The notes below the pieces were generated by a model. It worked only from the letters and a program-made list of their open reading frames with translations, did not search any database and was not told the DNA's origin. This document shows, in pieces, positions 1 to 11,380 of a stretch of 64,000 bases of DNA (the first letter of the stretch is position 1; each line of letters opens with the position of its first letter). The position numbers and the translations under genes were made by a program. Origin of the DNA: JACVRW01 sp963771715 (lineage in GTDB: Bacteria > Actinomycetota > Thermoleophilia > Solirubrobacterales > Thermoleophilaceae); NCBI GenBank assembly GCA_963771715.1, contig CAVYUQ010000003.1, forward strand, positions 62,001 through 126,000. Reading direction: 5' to 3'.

Positions 1-14
1 GAGACGTCGGCCAT
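1..14 (-). CDS. Start of an unidentified CDS leaving the window
   Basis: An ATG reading leftward (MADVS) ends at the window edge. It is preceded on its own strand by a strong Shine-Dalgarno sequence, GAAGGAGG (complement of 24-31), about 9 bases upstream of the ATG. Only five codons are visible, so no product can be named. It would be the next gene downstream of the isomerase-like gene on the same strand. Confidence 0.4.
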
Positions 15-147
15 ACGACTCGCCTCCTTCGTTCCATGCAAGTCTGACCGCGCAGTACGGTAATACCGCCGCACCACCATTGTGCGCCTCGCCTTGCTTT
101 ATAGGTAGATGTCGGATTGGCTCCGCTACCCGAGATGTCCGCGGGGC

Positions 148-526
148 CTAAGAGGACCGCGGGGTGGCCTCCTCGTGCTTCGCGTACCAGGCGCGGTCCA
201 GGTCGGTGATGTTCACGGTGGTCTGCACGGTCAGGCCCGGCACCGGCGCCACATGGGCGCGGGCGACGTCCAGCACCGGCGCGGGACAGCTCCGCCTTGG
301 TCCCGGCGTCCCGGCCGGACAGGATCGCCACCTCGATGTGGATCATGGCGAGATGGGGCGCCCCGTCGGCGATGACGGCCTCCTCGACCCGGCGGAACCG
401 GGTCTTGCACCCGGCCACCGCGGTGTCGATGGTCTTGGCGACGACCGGGTGCAGGGCGGTGCCGAAGCCCTGGCGGTCGAAGGCGTCGGCCAGGGTGTCG
501 GAGTATTCGACGACGATGTGCGGCAT
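148..526 (-). CDS. 5-carboxymethyl-2-hydroxymuconate isomerase-like protein
   Basis: The protein begins MPHIVVEYSD and contains HLAMIHIEVAILSGRD and the C-terminal stretch TVQTTVNITDLDRAWYAK. These match the small tautomerase-superfamily CHMI (HpcD-like) proteins of about 125 residues, which use the N-terminal proline as catalytic base. Pro2 is present. The family isomerises an intermediate of homoprotocatechuate breakdown, but many actinobacterial members stand alone, and no pathway neighbour is seen here. The ATG at 526 has GAGGAG about 8 bases upstream. One extra base near 285 breaks the frame; restoring it gives a normal-length protein ending at TAG 148-150. Confidence 0.75.
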
Positions 527-627
527 GGGCGGGGCTCCTCATCAGGAGTACGAGGCGGGAGTGGGCATCGTCGCACCCTGCCCGGGGCCCGAGCGCCCGG
601 GGCCGTTCTTCTGCTTCAATAGGGGGC

Positions 628-759
628 ATGGTCAGCCTCATCAACGCCGCGACGGGTCGTCTCGACCTGGAGCCGTTCTGGCCGTCCCGGCAGGCGCACC
701 ACTTCGACCGCGAGTGTTGCCGCGCATCCGTTGCGCGGGCCCGCTCGCTCGGCTGCTGA
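628..759 (+). CDS. Possible 43-residue small protein
   Basis: A short open frame starts at an ATG preceded by AGGGGG and reads MVSLINAATGRLDLEPF, then a Cys-Cys pair and a C-terminal cysteine. It lies in the otherwise empty 527-890 gap between the isomerase and the winged-helix regulator. I do not recognise a family. The ribosome-binding site and an uninterrupted frame in an indel-rich region favour a real gene. The short length and high GC, which make random open frames common, argue against it. Confidence 0.35.
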   Translation: MVSLINAATGRLDLEPFWPSRQAHHFDRECCRASVARARSLGC

Positions 760-890
760 CGCCGCCCCACCCGGCCGCTCGGCATCCCCCGCCCGGTTCA
801 GGGGCGCCCTTTCCCCGTTCCGAGGCCCCTCGGCCCAGCCCGCGCGCATGACGTCCACCGACGCCCCTTAGCGCGAAAGAGCTGACACCC

Positions 891-1533
891 ATGACGAACC
901 TCCGCACCCTCTCCGCCTCCTCCGCCTCCAGCGCCTCTCCCGCCGCCACGGTGCCCGGGCGGCCTCCGCTCGCCGGCCGGCAGCGGCTACGAGCCGTCGC
1001 CCGGGACGAGGTGCCTCCCGTCGACGACTTGCTGCACCCCGGCGCCACCTGGCTGCCCGCTCCCCCGCACACCGTCCCCGCCCTTCCCGGACAGCCGCCG
1101 ATGATCGGCTACCTGGTGCTGGTCCCGGCCGACCAGCGGGAGCGCCAGGGAGCCGCACCCGCCGCGTCCCCGGCACCCGCCGCGCCCGCCACGTCCCCCG
1201 CGTCCGCCGCAGCGCGCTCCGCCGCAACGCCGCTCCCCACCGACGAGGGCCCGGTGCGCATCGACCCCGAGCAGCGGACCGTGCGGGTCGCGGCGGCATC
1301 CGCTCGACCTCACCTATCTGGAGTTCGAGCTGCTGGCCCATCTCGTCGCCCATCCGCACCGGGTGCACACCCGCGACCAGCTGGTGACGACGGTATGGGG
1401 GTACGGACACGTCGGCGACGGCCGGACCGTGGACGTCCATGTCGCCCGGCTGCGCCGCAAGTTGGGCGCGGAGCACCGGGGATCGATCGTGACGGTGCGG
1501 CGCGTGGGCTACAAGTACGTGCCGAGCGCGTAG
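891..1533 (+). CDS. Winged-helix DNA-binding protein (OmpR/PhoB-type C-terminal domain)
   Basis: The N-terminal 130 residues are low complexity, rich in Ala, Ser and Pro (for example GAAPAASPAPAAPATSPAS). The C-terminal 85 residues form a trans_reg_C winged helix: LTYLEFELLAHLVAHPHRVH, then RDQLVTTVWGYGHVGDGRTV, then DVHVARLRRKLG and the wing VRRVGYKYV. No receiver domain is present, so this is a stand-alone DNA-binding protein, a type common in Streptomyces. A single indel near 1,290-1,300 separates the two halves. The gene ends just before a strong terminator. Target genes are unknown. Confidence 0.8.
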
Positions 1534-1540
1534 TACGGCA

Positions 1541-1583
1541 AGGAGCGCCGTACGGGCCGCGACTCGGCCCGTACGGCGCTCCT
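1541..1583. terminator. Bidirectional intrinsic terminator-like hairpin
   Basis: A perfect 19-bp stem (arms 1541-1559 and 1565-1583, starting AGGAGCGCCGTACGGGCC) with a 5-base loop sits between the stops of two convergent genes, the winged-helix regulator and the MMPL exporter. The position and symmetry suit termination of both transcripts. No long T tract follows, which is usual in streptomycetes. Confidence 0.8.
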
Positions 1584-1599
1584 CTGCGGGCGCCGCTCC

Positions 1600-3814
1600 T
1601 CAGCGTTCGGCGCCCACCAGCGGGCGGGACTCCGCGGGGGCCGGAGCCTCGCCATGGCTCACGTTCGGCAGCCACCGCAGCGCCCCGCGGCAGTACCAGT
1701 TGCGCTCGCCCAGCAGCGCCATCACCGACGGCAGCAGCAGCATCCGGACGAGCGTCGCGTCCAGCAGCACCGCGACCGCGAGGCCCACGCCCATCTGCTG
1801 CATGTCCTGCATCGACAGCGTGCCGAAGACCGCGAACACCGCGACCATGATCGCGGCCGCGCCCGGTGACCGCGCCCGCCGTGCGTGCGGATGCCCTCGC
1901 GGATCGCCGTCGCGCGTCGTCAGGCCCCGGTCGTGCGCCTCACGGATCCGCGAGACCACGAACACGTGGTAGTCCATCGACAGCCCGAACAGGATCACGA
2001 GGACGAACAGCGGCATCCAGCGACTCGATCGCGCCCACCGCCTCCGTGCCCAGCAGCCGACGCGCCCCAGCCGTGCTGGAAGACGGCGGTCATGATGCCG
2101 TACGCGGCGCCCACCGACAGCAGGTTGAGCAGGATCGACGTCGACCGCGATCGGCAGCGAGCGGAAGCACACCAGCATCAGCAGGAAGGTCACGGCCGCG
2201 ATGAAGACGAAGACCGGCACGATGCCGCGCTTCAGCTGGTCGTTGAAGTCGCGGACTCGGCCAGCTCACCGCCCACGTACGCCTGGTCGCGACCGGTGCC
2301 GTCGGACGTGCCGGCACCGGTCGTCGCGCAGGGTGTCCAGCGCGCGCTTGGAGCGCCGCGTCTCGCCGTTGCCCGCCAGCGGCACCTCGATCCGGGCGAC
2401 GTTCTGCGCCGCGTGCAGCTCGACCTCGACGGCCTTGCCGAACCGGCCGGAGTCGGCCAGCTGCGCTGAAGTCGGTGACGGCCGCGCCGAAGCGGGGCGA
2501 GTAGATGTCGTCGGCCCGCACGACCACCTGCGGCCGGGGCCGGACCGCCCGGGAACGCCTCCGGTGATCTCCTTGTACGCCACCGTCAGCGGCGCGTCCG
2601 AGCCGAACTGCTTCTCCATGCCGAGGTTTTCGGTCTTCATCCCGAGCGCGGGCGCGCACAGCACCAGCAGCAGCGGCGGCCGAGACGAGCGGCGAACAGC
2701 TTCGGCCTGGCCAGGACGGGCTTCAGCACGCGCGCCGGCGACCGCGCCGCTCGTCGTGCACGCCCTTCTTGCGGCGGCGGTTCAGCAGCGGCATCCGTCC
2801 CGCGTCGACCCGGTCGCCGAGCCAGGACAGCAGTGGCGGGCAGGACCGTCACCGAGCCGAGCATGGCGATCGAGGACGACCAGGAGCGTGGCGAGCGCGA
2901 AGCCCTTGAAGAGCATCAGCCCGGACAGGAACATGCCCGACCATCGCCAGCATCACCGTGACCCGGAGACGAGCGACGGCCCGGCCGCTGGTCGCGGCCG
3001 CGATCCGCAGCGCGGTCTCGGCGTCGCGGCCCGCGGCCCGCTCGTCGCGCTCGCGCCGCAGGTAGAACAGGCAGTAGTCGACGCCGACGGCCAGCCCCAC
3101 CAGGAACATCACGGAGTTGGTGGAGTCGTACAGATCGGCAGCTGGTGGCTGGCGAGCGCCAGCAGCCCGAAGGCCGCCGATGCACGCGGTCAGCGCGAGG
3201 AGCACCGGCAGCAGGGCCGCGACCAGCGCGCCGAAGGCGACCAGCAGGATGCCCAGCGCCAGCGGCACGGCCGTGAACTCGGCCTTCTTGAAGTCGTTCG
3301 TCAGCATGCCGTCCGAGCTCGTGCTGCGCTGTCGCGTCGCCGAACTCATGGGCGGTGATCGCCGCGGTGTGCGGACTCGGTCGCCGCCACCGCGTCCAGG
3401 ACGGGCTTCACCCGCTCCCCCGCGGTGTCCGGATCGCCCTTCAGCTGGAAGGCGACCAGCCCCTCCCGGCCGCCGGCCGAGCGCACCGGCGGCTGGATCC
3501 GCGCCGTCTCGCCGGTCTTCTCCAGCCGGGCGGTCAGGTCGCGGGCCGCGGCCCGCCAGCCGTCCGGGTCCGTGCTGCGCAGCATCACCATCTCGCCGGC
3601 CGGGGTGCTGAGCCCGGCGTCCTCGAGAATCTTCTGGGCGCGTGCGGAGTCGCCCGCGCCGTTTTCGGAATTGGTCATCTGCCGGGAGCCGGACATGCCA
3701 CCGACGACGGCGACGACCGACCACGAACAGCAGCCATCCGATGATCGCGGACTTGCGGTGACGGGTGCTCCACCCGCCGAGCCGCACGGCCAGACCTCGC
3801 CTCGTTGTGCTCAT
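1600..3814 (-). CDS. MMPL/RND family membrane exporter
   Basis: This is an MMPL (ActII-3-like) membrane protein of about 738 residues, the usual size. The N-terminus is cytosolic (MSTTRRGLAVRLGGW) followed by a first helix (SAIIGWLLFVV). Recognisable pieces include FTAVPLALGILLVAFGALVAALLPVLLA, the loop NSVMFLVGLAVGVDYCLFYLRRERDE (GxDYxLF-type motif in TM4) and, in the second half, FVLVILFGLSMDYHVFVVSRIREA. Such proteins export lipids, pigments or drugs with the proton gradient; the substrate here is unknown. At least eight indels split the frame. It is divergent from a histidine kinase gene, so the two-component system next door may control it. Confidence 0.85.
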
Positions 3815-3867
3815 GGCGTCTCTCCCACTGGGGATGTGTACGGAATACGGACCGGATCGGTCATGTC

Positions 3868-3878
3868 CTAGACGCTAG
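3868..3878. promoter_or_regulatory. CTAG-N3-CTAG palindrome upstream of the MMPL gene
   Basis: Two CTAG tetramers separated by ACG form a small palindrome about 55 bases upstream of the MMPL start, in the 259-bp region shared with the divergent sensor kinase. CTAG is uncommon in DNA this GC-rich, so two copies in symmetry may mark an operator. There is no direct evidence for the binding protein. Confidence 0.25.
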
Positions 3879-4073
3879 AAAACGCGCGCGTTCCCGCCCC
3901 AGCCGGGCAACCCCCGAATCCCCGAGCCATAGGGCGAGGGCCGGGGGTGGTGTCAGGTGTACCCCCGGGCGGGGCGCGGCCCCCGTGACCGATCATGCGG
4001 CGTCCAGCAGACTGAGGACATCGGAGGGGCAGGAAGCCGCACCGCACAGCTGAAGAACCCTGGAGGGCGTGGG

Positions 4074-5359
4074 ATGAAGGTCCGCAGCAGTCTGTCGGCC
4101 TGTGTACGGGGGCTCGGGGTATCCGTTCTCGCGCTCCTGTCGATCGTCGTCTCCGTACTGACCATCCTGTCCATCGCCTTCATCCCGCTGGGCCTGGGTG
4201 TCTTCACCACCCCGGCGATGGTGGGCGTGCTGCGCCGGCACGCGAATCAGCGCCGGTTACTGGCAGCGAAGTGGTCCGGCGTCCAGATCCGGATGCCGTA
4301 CCGTCCGCTTCCCCACGACCGGCGCTCCGGGGTCACCGGCCAGGTGGAGCTGTGCACCTTCCTGCTGAAGGACCCGGCGACCTGGCGCGACCTGCTCTGG
4401 CTCCAGGTCGACATGACCGCCGGGTATGTGATCGCGCTGCTCGCGTTCGCCTTCCCGCCGTACGGGGTCGAGGGCTCGGTCCTGGCCGCCGGGGTCTGGG
4501 AGCCGATCGTCGACGCGGGCGGCACCTACTGGTACGCGTTCGTCCCCGTGACCTCGCGGGCACCGCGAACCTCGCCGCCCTGACCGGCCTCGGCCTCATC
4601 GCTCTGGGCCTGTTCGTCTCGCCCGTGCTGCTGCGCGCCCACTTCCTGCTGGCCCGCGCCTTCCTCGCCCCGACCCCGCAGAGGAGCTCGCCGCAGCGGG
4701 TCGAGCGGCTCACCGAGACCCGGGCCGACGCCGTGGACACCTCGGCCGCCGAGCTGCGCCGCATCGAGCGCGACCTGCACGACGGCGCGCAGGCCCGGCT
4801 GGTCGCGATGGGCATGAGCCTCGGCACCATCGAGCAGCTGATCGACACGCGACCCGGCCACGGCCAAGGAGCTGCTCGCCGCAGGCCCGCGGAGTCCTCC
4901 GCCGACGGCCCTGGCCGAGCTGCGCGACCTGGTCCGCGGCATCCATCCGCCGGTGCTGGCCGAGCGCGGCCTCGGCGACGCGGTACGGGCGCTGGCGCTG
5001 GACATGCCGCTGCCGGTCGAGGTGACGGTGACCTGCCCGGCGGCCGGAGGCGCCGGTCGAGTCGGCCGCCTACTTCGCGGTCAGCGAGGCGCTGACCAAC
5101 GCGGCCAAGCACGCCGGCGCCGACGCGCGATCTGGCGTCGACCTGCGCCACGACGGACGGCATGCTGCGGATCGCGGTCACCGACGACGGCGCGCGGCGG
5201 CGCCGACCCGGCGCGCGGCAGCGGCCTGCGCGGCATCGACCGGCGGCTGGGTACATTCGACGGCGTCCTGACCGTGCAGCAGCCCGCCGGGCGGCCCGAC
5301 CGTGGTGACGCATGGAGATCCCGTGCGCGTTGTCCTCGCCGAGGACCTCTACCTCCTGA
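4074..5359 (+). CDS. Sensor histidine kinase (HisKA_3 / NarL-type family)
   Basis: The N-terminal half carries several membrane helices (LGVSVLALLSIVVSVLTILS, and later VIALLAFAF and LGLIALGLFVSPVLL) typical of the putative sensor domain of Streptomyces kinases. The dimerisation motif ERDLHDGAQARLVAMGMSLG (His near residue 235) and the ATPase boxes EALTNAAKHA, VTDDGA and GSGLRGI identify an HPK7-type kinase. ATG 4074 follows GGAGGG. The inferred stop at 5357-5359 overlaps the response-regulator start by 37 bases. Indels near 4,555, 4,685, 4,850, 4,890, 5,045, 5,130, 5,200 and 5,290 split the frame. The stimulus is unknown. Confidence 0.85.
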
Positions 5360-5999
5360 GGGACGGGCTGGTCCGGCTGCTGGAGGCGCACGGCTTCGAG
5401 ATCGCGGCCGCCGTCGAGACCGGGCCCGGAGCTGACGCGGCGCTGGCCGAGCTGAAGCCCGACGTGGCGGTGGTCGACGTCCGGCTGCCGCCGACCTTCA
5501 CCGACGAGGGCCTGCAGGCGGCGCTGGCGGCGCGGCGGGAGCGGCCGGGGCTGCCGGTGCTGGTGCTGTCCCAGCACGTCGAGCAGCTGTACGCGCGGGA
5601 GCTGCTGGCCGACGGCACCGGCGGCATCGGCTACCTGCTCAAGGACCGGGTCTTCGAACGCGGACCAGTTCATCGACGCGGTGCGGCGGGTCGCCGGCGG
5701 GCGGCACGGCGATGGACCCGGAGGTGATCGCGCAAGCTGCTGGCCCGGCGCGTCGCAGGACCGGCCGCTGGCGCAGCTGACGCCCGCGGGAGCGGGAGGT
5801 GCTGGAGCTGATGGCGCGAGGGCCGGTCCAACGCGGCGATCGCGGCAGCGGCTGTTCGTCACGCGAGCGCGCCGTCGGCAAGCACACCGCGAGCATCTTC
5901 GGCAAGCTCGGACCTGGCGCCGTCCGACGACGACAACCGCCGGGTGCTGGCCGTGCTGGCCTACCTGGACCGGGGCGGGCGGAGCCGAACGGGCGATAA
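5323..5999 (+). CDS. NarL/FixJ-family response regulator
   Basis: The receiver domain begins VRVVLAEDLYLLRDGLVRLL, carries the phosphorylation site in DVAVVDVRLPP (Asp about residue 52) and the conserved Lys in GYLLKDRV. A LuxR-type HTH follows after frame repair: LTPREREVLELMA, then a recognition region ending ERAVGKHTASIFGKL. It is the cognate partner of the overlapping kinase gene. The start GTG 5323 fits the family N-terminus. Indels near 5,656, 5,750, 5,790, 5,830 and 5,910 break the frame. The end is inferred as the TAA at 5997-5999, which gives normal length; another frame stays open to 6055. Confidence 0.8.
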
Positions 6000-6101
6000 C
6001 GGGAGCTTCCCCCGGCGCGCGCGCCCCATTGCTCCCGCCCCGCATCGCTGGTTAAGTGCCCTGCGCACCACAACCGTTGGCCGTTGTCCGTTGGGGGGCG
6101 C

Positions 6102-9100
6102 ATGAGCGACCTGAGCAGACGCACGCTGATCGGAACCGCCGGAGCACTCGGGGCCGGGGCCGCGTTAGGGGCCCACTCCCCCGCGCTGGCCGACACACCA
6201 CGGCCACCACAGGACACCACCGCACAGGACACCGCCGTGACCGCCTTCTCCACCGCCCCCGCGCGCGCCGCGCTGCGGCGGCTGCTCCCCGACCACGCCG
6301 AGCAGTTCCGGCTGGTGGCGCTCCCCGGGGCGCGCGGACGACGGAGCGGTTCGAGGTCACCGGGTCGACGGGGCGTATCACCGTGGCCGGGACCAGCCCC
6401 GCGGTGCTGCTCACCGGCGTCCACTGGTACCTCAAGTACACCTGCCGGGCCCAGATCTCCTGGGCCGGCGATCAGCTGGACGCTGCCGAAGCCGGCTGCC
6501 CGCGCCCGCACGGCCCCGTGGAGCGGTCGACCGCCGCTGCCGCACCGCTTCGCGTTCAACGACACCCACGACGGCTACACCGCCCCGTACGCGGACTGGG
6601 CCGCGCTGGGAGCGGCTGATCGACGTCGCTGGCCCTGCACGGCTGCAACGAGGTGCTGGTCACCGCGGGCCAGGAGGCCGTCTACCACCGGCTGCTCCAG
6701 GACTTCGGCTACTCCGACGCGGAGGCCCGCGCCTGGCTCCCCGCCCCGTCCCACCAGCCGTGGTGGCTGCTGCAGAACATGAGCGGGTACGGCGGCCCGG
6801 TCTCCACCGCAGCTGATCGACAAGCGCGCCGACGCTGGGCCGGCGCATCGCCGACCGGCTGCGCGAGCTGGGCATGCGCCCCGTCCTGCCCGGCTACTTC
6901 GGCACCGTCCCCGACGGCTTCGCCGACCGCAACCCCGGGGCGCGCACGCGTGCCGCAGGGCAACTGGAACGGCCTCGAGCGGCCCGACTGGCTCGACCCG
7001 CGCACCGACGCCTTCGCACGAGGTCGCCGCCGCCTTCTACCGCCACCAGCAGCGAACTGTTCGGCGACGTGCGACCTACTTCAAGATGGACCTGCTGCAC
7101 GAGGGCGGCAACGCCGGGGACGTCCCGGTGCCGGACGCCGCGCGCGCCGTCGAGAAGGCGCTGCGAACGGCCCGCCCCGGCGCCACCTGGGTGATCCTGG
7201 GCTGGCAGGCCAACCCCCGGCGCGATCTGCTGGACGCCGTCGACCACGACCAGATGCTGGTCGTGGACGGTCTGTCCGACCTGGACACGGTCACCGACCG
7301 GGAGAAGGACTGGGGTGCGGTGCCGTACGCGTTCGGCACGATCCCCAACTTCGGCGGCCGTACGACCATCGGCGCCAAGACCCACATGTGGACCGAGCGG
7401 TTCACCGCCTGGCGGGACAAGCCGGGCAGCAAGCTGGTCGGCACGGCGTACATGCCGGAGGCCGCCGAGCGCGATCCGGCGGCGTTCGAGCTGTTCAGCG
7501 AACTGGCGTGGCGGGAGGAGGCGGTGGACCGGGACGCGTGGTTCCGTCGGCTACGCCGATGTCCGCTACGGCGCGCCGGGACGACGCGGCGCGCGAGGCG
7601 TTCGCGGCGCTGCGCGACACCGCGTACCAGATCAGCAGCAAGGACGGCCGTCCCGCACGACTCCGTCTTCGCCGCCCGGCCCGCCCTCGCCGCACGCTCG
7701 GGCACGCTACTACGCCACCCACACCCCCGCCTTCGACCCGGCCCGCTTCGACGCGGCCTTCGCGGCGCTGCTGGGGGTGCGGGCCGGGCTGCGCGACAGC
7801 GACGCGTACCGCTACGACCTCGACCGACACGGCGCGGCAGGCGCTCGCCAACCGCTCCTGGCAGCTGATCGCCGCAGCTCGCGGACGCGTACCGCGCAAG
7901 GACCTGGACACCTTCCGTGCGCTGTCCCGGCTGTGGCTGCAAGCTGATGCGGCTGAGCGACGACGATCACCGGCACCCACCGGCTGTTCCTGCTCGGCCC
8001 CTGGCTGGAGGACGCCAAGCGGATGGCCTCGGGCGAGGAGGAGTCCGTGCAGCTGGAGTTCAGCCGCCCGGGCCCTGATCACCACCTGGGCGGACCGGGC
8101 CGCCGCGGACGCCGGCAAGCTCGCCAACTACGCCAACCGCGACTGGAACGGCCTCATCGGCGACTTCCACCTGCCCGCAGTGGCAGGCGTATCTGGACGA
8201 GCTGGAGGACGCGCTCGCCCAGGACCGCGCCGCCGCGGACCTTCGACTGGTACGCGGTCGAGGAGCCGTGGACCCGGGAGCGGAAGAGCTATCCGCTGCG
8301 GCCGGTGGCGGACGCGTACCGCACCGCGCAGCCGGGTGCACGAGGCGCTGGCCAGGGCCCCGTACCAGGGGACGCTGACCGTCACCGCGGAGCCGCCGGC
8401 GCTGCCGCCGGGCGGCGCCGGCGGTCGTCACCGCGGCCCTGCGCAACGTCAACGGGCTGCGGGCCACCGGGCGGGTGGACTTCGACCTGTCCGTGACCGG
8501 CCTCGACCGCCGCGCCGCAGGGCCCGACCTCGCTGCCGTCGCGTGCCCGCGGCGGGCAGCGGCGAGGTCCGCTGGCGGGCCACCGCGCCCGCCGGGCCCG
8601 CTCGAGCGATCCGCTGCAGCCCGCTCCCCTACGAACTCGCCGTCAGGTACGGCCCGCGCGGCGAGGACCGGGTCGCGGGCGGTGCGCACGGCACCCTGTT
8701 CGTGGCGGGGCCGCTGGCCGACGGCTGGAAGACGCGTCACCAGCAACGGGGCGGTGTTCGGGCAGCTGGGCGACCGGTTCGCGATCGACGGCGGCGGGCC
8801 AGGACCTGTGGAGGGCCACCGCGGAGTTCGGCGCGGTCTACCGGGCGGGCGCGCTCGCGGGCCGGCGGCGGCGGTGACGGTCGAGGTGGACTCCCAGGCC
8901 GCCGACCGGGCCCTGGGCCCGCGCCGGGATCGTCGTCCGCAACCGCTGGGCACGGCCGGGCTCGCCCGGGTTCCTGAATCTGGCGGTCACACCCGCCAAC
9001 GGCGTCGTGCTGTCGTACGACGTCGAACGGCGACGGCACGCTGGACACGTACCGGCGGATCACGGGCGTCAAGGCGCCGGTGCTGCTGCGGCTGGCCCGC

Positions 9101-9287
9101 GACGCGGCGCGGCCTCGTACACCGGCGAGCTGCTCCACCGACGACGGCGCGACCTGGCGCGAGGTGGCCACGGTGACCGTGCCGGGCGCCGCGGCCGCGG
9201 CAGGACGCCGGGCTGTTCATGAGCGCGGCGAACGGCGGCAGCGGGGCGCGGGGCACGGTCGAGTTCAGCGGCTGGCGCGTGAGCTGA
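6102..9287 (+). CDS. Secreted alpha-N-acetylglucosaminidase (GH89)
   Basis: This large Tat-exported glycosidase of about 1,060 residues resembles lysosomal NAGLU (GH89), which releases terminal alpha-linked GlcNAc. The twin-arginine signal is LSRRTLIGTAGALGAGAALG. An N-terminal NAGLU domain (LLTGVHWYLKYTCRAQISW) precedes the TIM barrel: HGCNEVLVTAGQEAVY, WWLLQNMSGYGGP, RPVLPGYFGTVPDGF, FKMDLLHEGGNAG (probable acid Glu) and TIPNFGGRTTIGAKTHMW (second active-site region). The helical C-terminal domain (NRDWNGLIGDFHLPQW after repair) is followed by about 250 residues resembling NEW3-type beta domains. More than 25 indels break the frame. It may release GlcNAc from fungal, animal or cell-wall glycans. 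Confidence 0.85.
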
Positions 9288-9302
9288 GGCCCCATGGCTG
9301 AA

Positions 9303-9338
9303 GGCGGCTCCGTCCCCGCTCCCGGGGGCGGAGCCGCC
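9303..9338. terminator. Terminator hairpin after the GH89 gene
   Basis: The near-perfect arms GGCGGCTCCGTCCCCG (9303-9318) and CGGGGGCGGAGCCGCC (9323-9338) form a 16-bp stem 15 bases after the GH89 stop. Its position suits factor-independent termination. Confidence 0.75.
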
Positions 9339-9378
9339 CGCCTTGTGACCTCATCCCACCGCCGCTCGTTTACGCCAC

Positions 9379-11380
9379 GTGGAGCAGCATCAGGCGACAG
9401 CCCGTTCCAGCGACGGCACTGACGACACCGACGACATCGACGACACTGCCGACACTGCCGACACCGCGGGCCCGATCGACGTCGAGCAGGCCGAGGCCGC
9501 GCATCGTCGAGCACTATCCGCGGCTGGTGCGGCTCGCGTATCTCGTCCTGCCGCCCGGCACTGGGCCGCAACCGGCGCGTGCTGACCGCCCACGCGCTGG
9601 CGCAGCGGGCGCTGCCGCGCGACCGGCCAGGCCCGCGGCCCCGGAGGTCGAGCTGCCGTGCGCAGCGCGGCACCAAGGGCACGGCGGGCGACGCGGGGTA
9701 CGCCTATGTCGGCTGCGCGTGCTGCGCTCCGCGCTGGAGGCGGGCCGCCGCGCCGCGCGGGCCGGCCCGCGGGCCAGCTGCCGCCGCTGCTGCCCCAGGT
9801 GTGGGGGCTGCGGCTGTTCCCCCGGTCCGGCGGGGCCGATGAACTCGCCCTGGACCAGCGCGCTGTCCGCGCTGACGGGCCCGGCCCGGGCCGCCTACGT
9901 GCTGCGCGGCTGGAGCGGCTTGCCGGACGCGCGAGGTGCGGGCGCTGCTCGCAGGCCGCGGGCGTGGACGCGGACGACGCGCGGACGCGCTCGACGAGGC
10001 GGACGGCGCCGGACCCGCGGGCAGCAGGACGACGGCGCTGCTGGACTCGCCCGAGTTCGACCCGTGTTCGCTCCAGGCCCGCCCCACCGATCTGATGCGC
10101 CGCCGCCAGCATCTGCGGGCGCTGCTGGTGGCCGTGGCGGCGCTGGTGGTGTGCGGGGCGCTGCTCGGGACTGCCGGGCGAGGGCTGGGGGCGCGACGGC
10201 GCGGCGGCGCCCGCCGTACGCGCGTAACCCGGCGGCCGAGGCGGCCCTGGACCCGGGGCGGTTGACGCGGCGGCGGCCCCTTCGCGTGGCGCACCGCGAC
10301 GCCGCGCGGACTTCTCCGTCCTGGCCCGCCCGCGGCGACTGGCTCGGCGACAAGGCGCTGCTGCGCCGGGCGCTGGCGGTCTGGGCCCGGCCCGGGGCGT
10401 CCGGTGCAGGTGGCGGTGACGCCCGGCACCCAGCGGGGCCGCCGTCCGGCCCGCCGCAGCTGCTGTACGCGGGCGAGGTCGACCAGCGCCGGGTCGTGCT
10501 GCTCCACGACGGCCTGCGCATCGCCCGGTACGCCGAGCCGCAGGACGACGAGGGCGCCGGTGGCCCTCGACCTGGCCCGGGTCGACGCGGCGGACGCGGC
10601 CGCGCGCGAGCGCCCTGGTGCTGGGCCGCGCCGACGGCAACGTCCGCTATCTGACGGCCCCGTGGGTGCGCGGGGCCGCCGTACGGGATCTGCTGCGACC
10701 CGCCGGGCGGCCGCGCCGGTGCGGCTGACGCACCGACGGGGTGACCGACCCGTTGCGCACCCTGCCGCGGCTGCGCCCCTGCCGGGGCTGGCCCGCGCTG
10801 CGCGTTCGGCGCGCGGCTGGTGACGGACCTGGGCGAGCTGGCCCCCGCCCGGCTGACGTACGGCGGCCCCGGGTCCGCGCGCGCGGCGACCGCGCGATGT
10901 GGCGGGCCGGGCGCCCTGCTGAGCTGGCAGCGGACGGCCTGCCGGCTGCCGCGATGCGGTCGCGCGGGGTGCGGTCCGTCAACACCTGGCGGTTCGCCGC
11001 CAGCCGCTGCCCGAGCGGGGCGGCCGGGCGGCCTGGCTGTGCACCCGGGCCGAGACCTGGCGGGGCGCGGGCAGCCGGGTGCTGGCCCAGTTCCAGCCGC
11101 TGGACCACGCGCCGGGCGCGGCGGGCGCGCGCCGCCCGGCTGACGGCTCCCCCGCCTGCGGGCCGCGCGCACCGCGCGTCCTGGCCGGCGGGCTGTGGAA
11201 GGCGCGGACCGGCGGCTGGTACCTGCTGGCCGCGGGCAGCCGCCAGGTCACCGGGATCGTGGCGAGCGGCGGCGTCCGGGGCCGGTCCCACCACCGCGCC
11301 CTGACCGCCCCCGCCAAGCCCGGCGCCCACGCCACCCTCAAGGCCCGCCTGACGAACGGCGACCACCTGAACGCCCTGCG

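Noticed and set aside
4333..6045. 570-residue open frame antisense to the histidine kinase and response regulator
   Set aside because: It is Arg/Pro/Ala-rich with no domain and lies exactly opposite two well-supported genes; open antisense frames are expected at this GC content.
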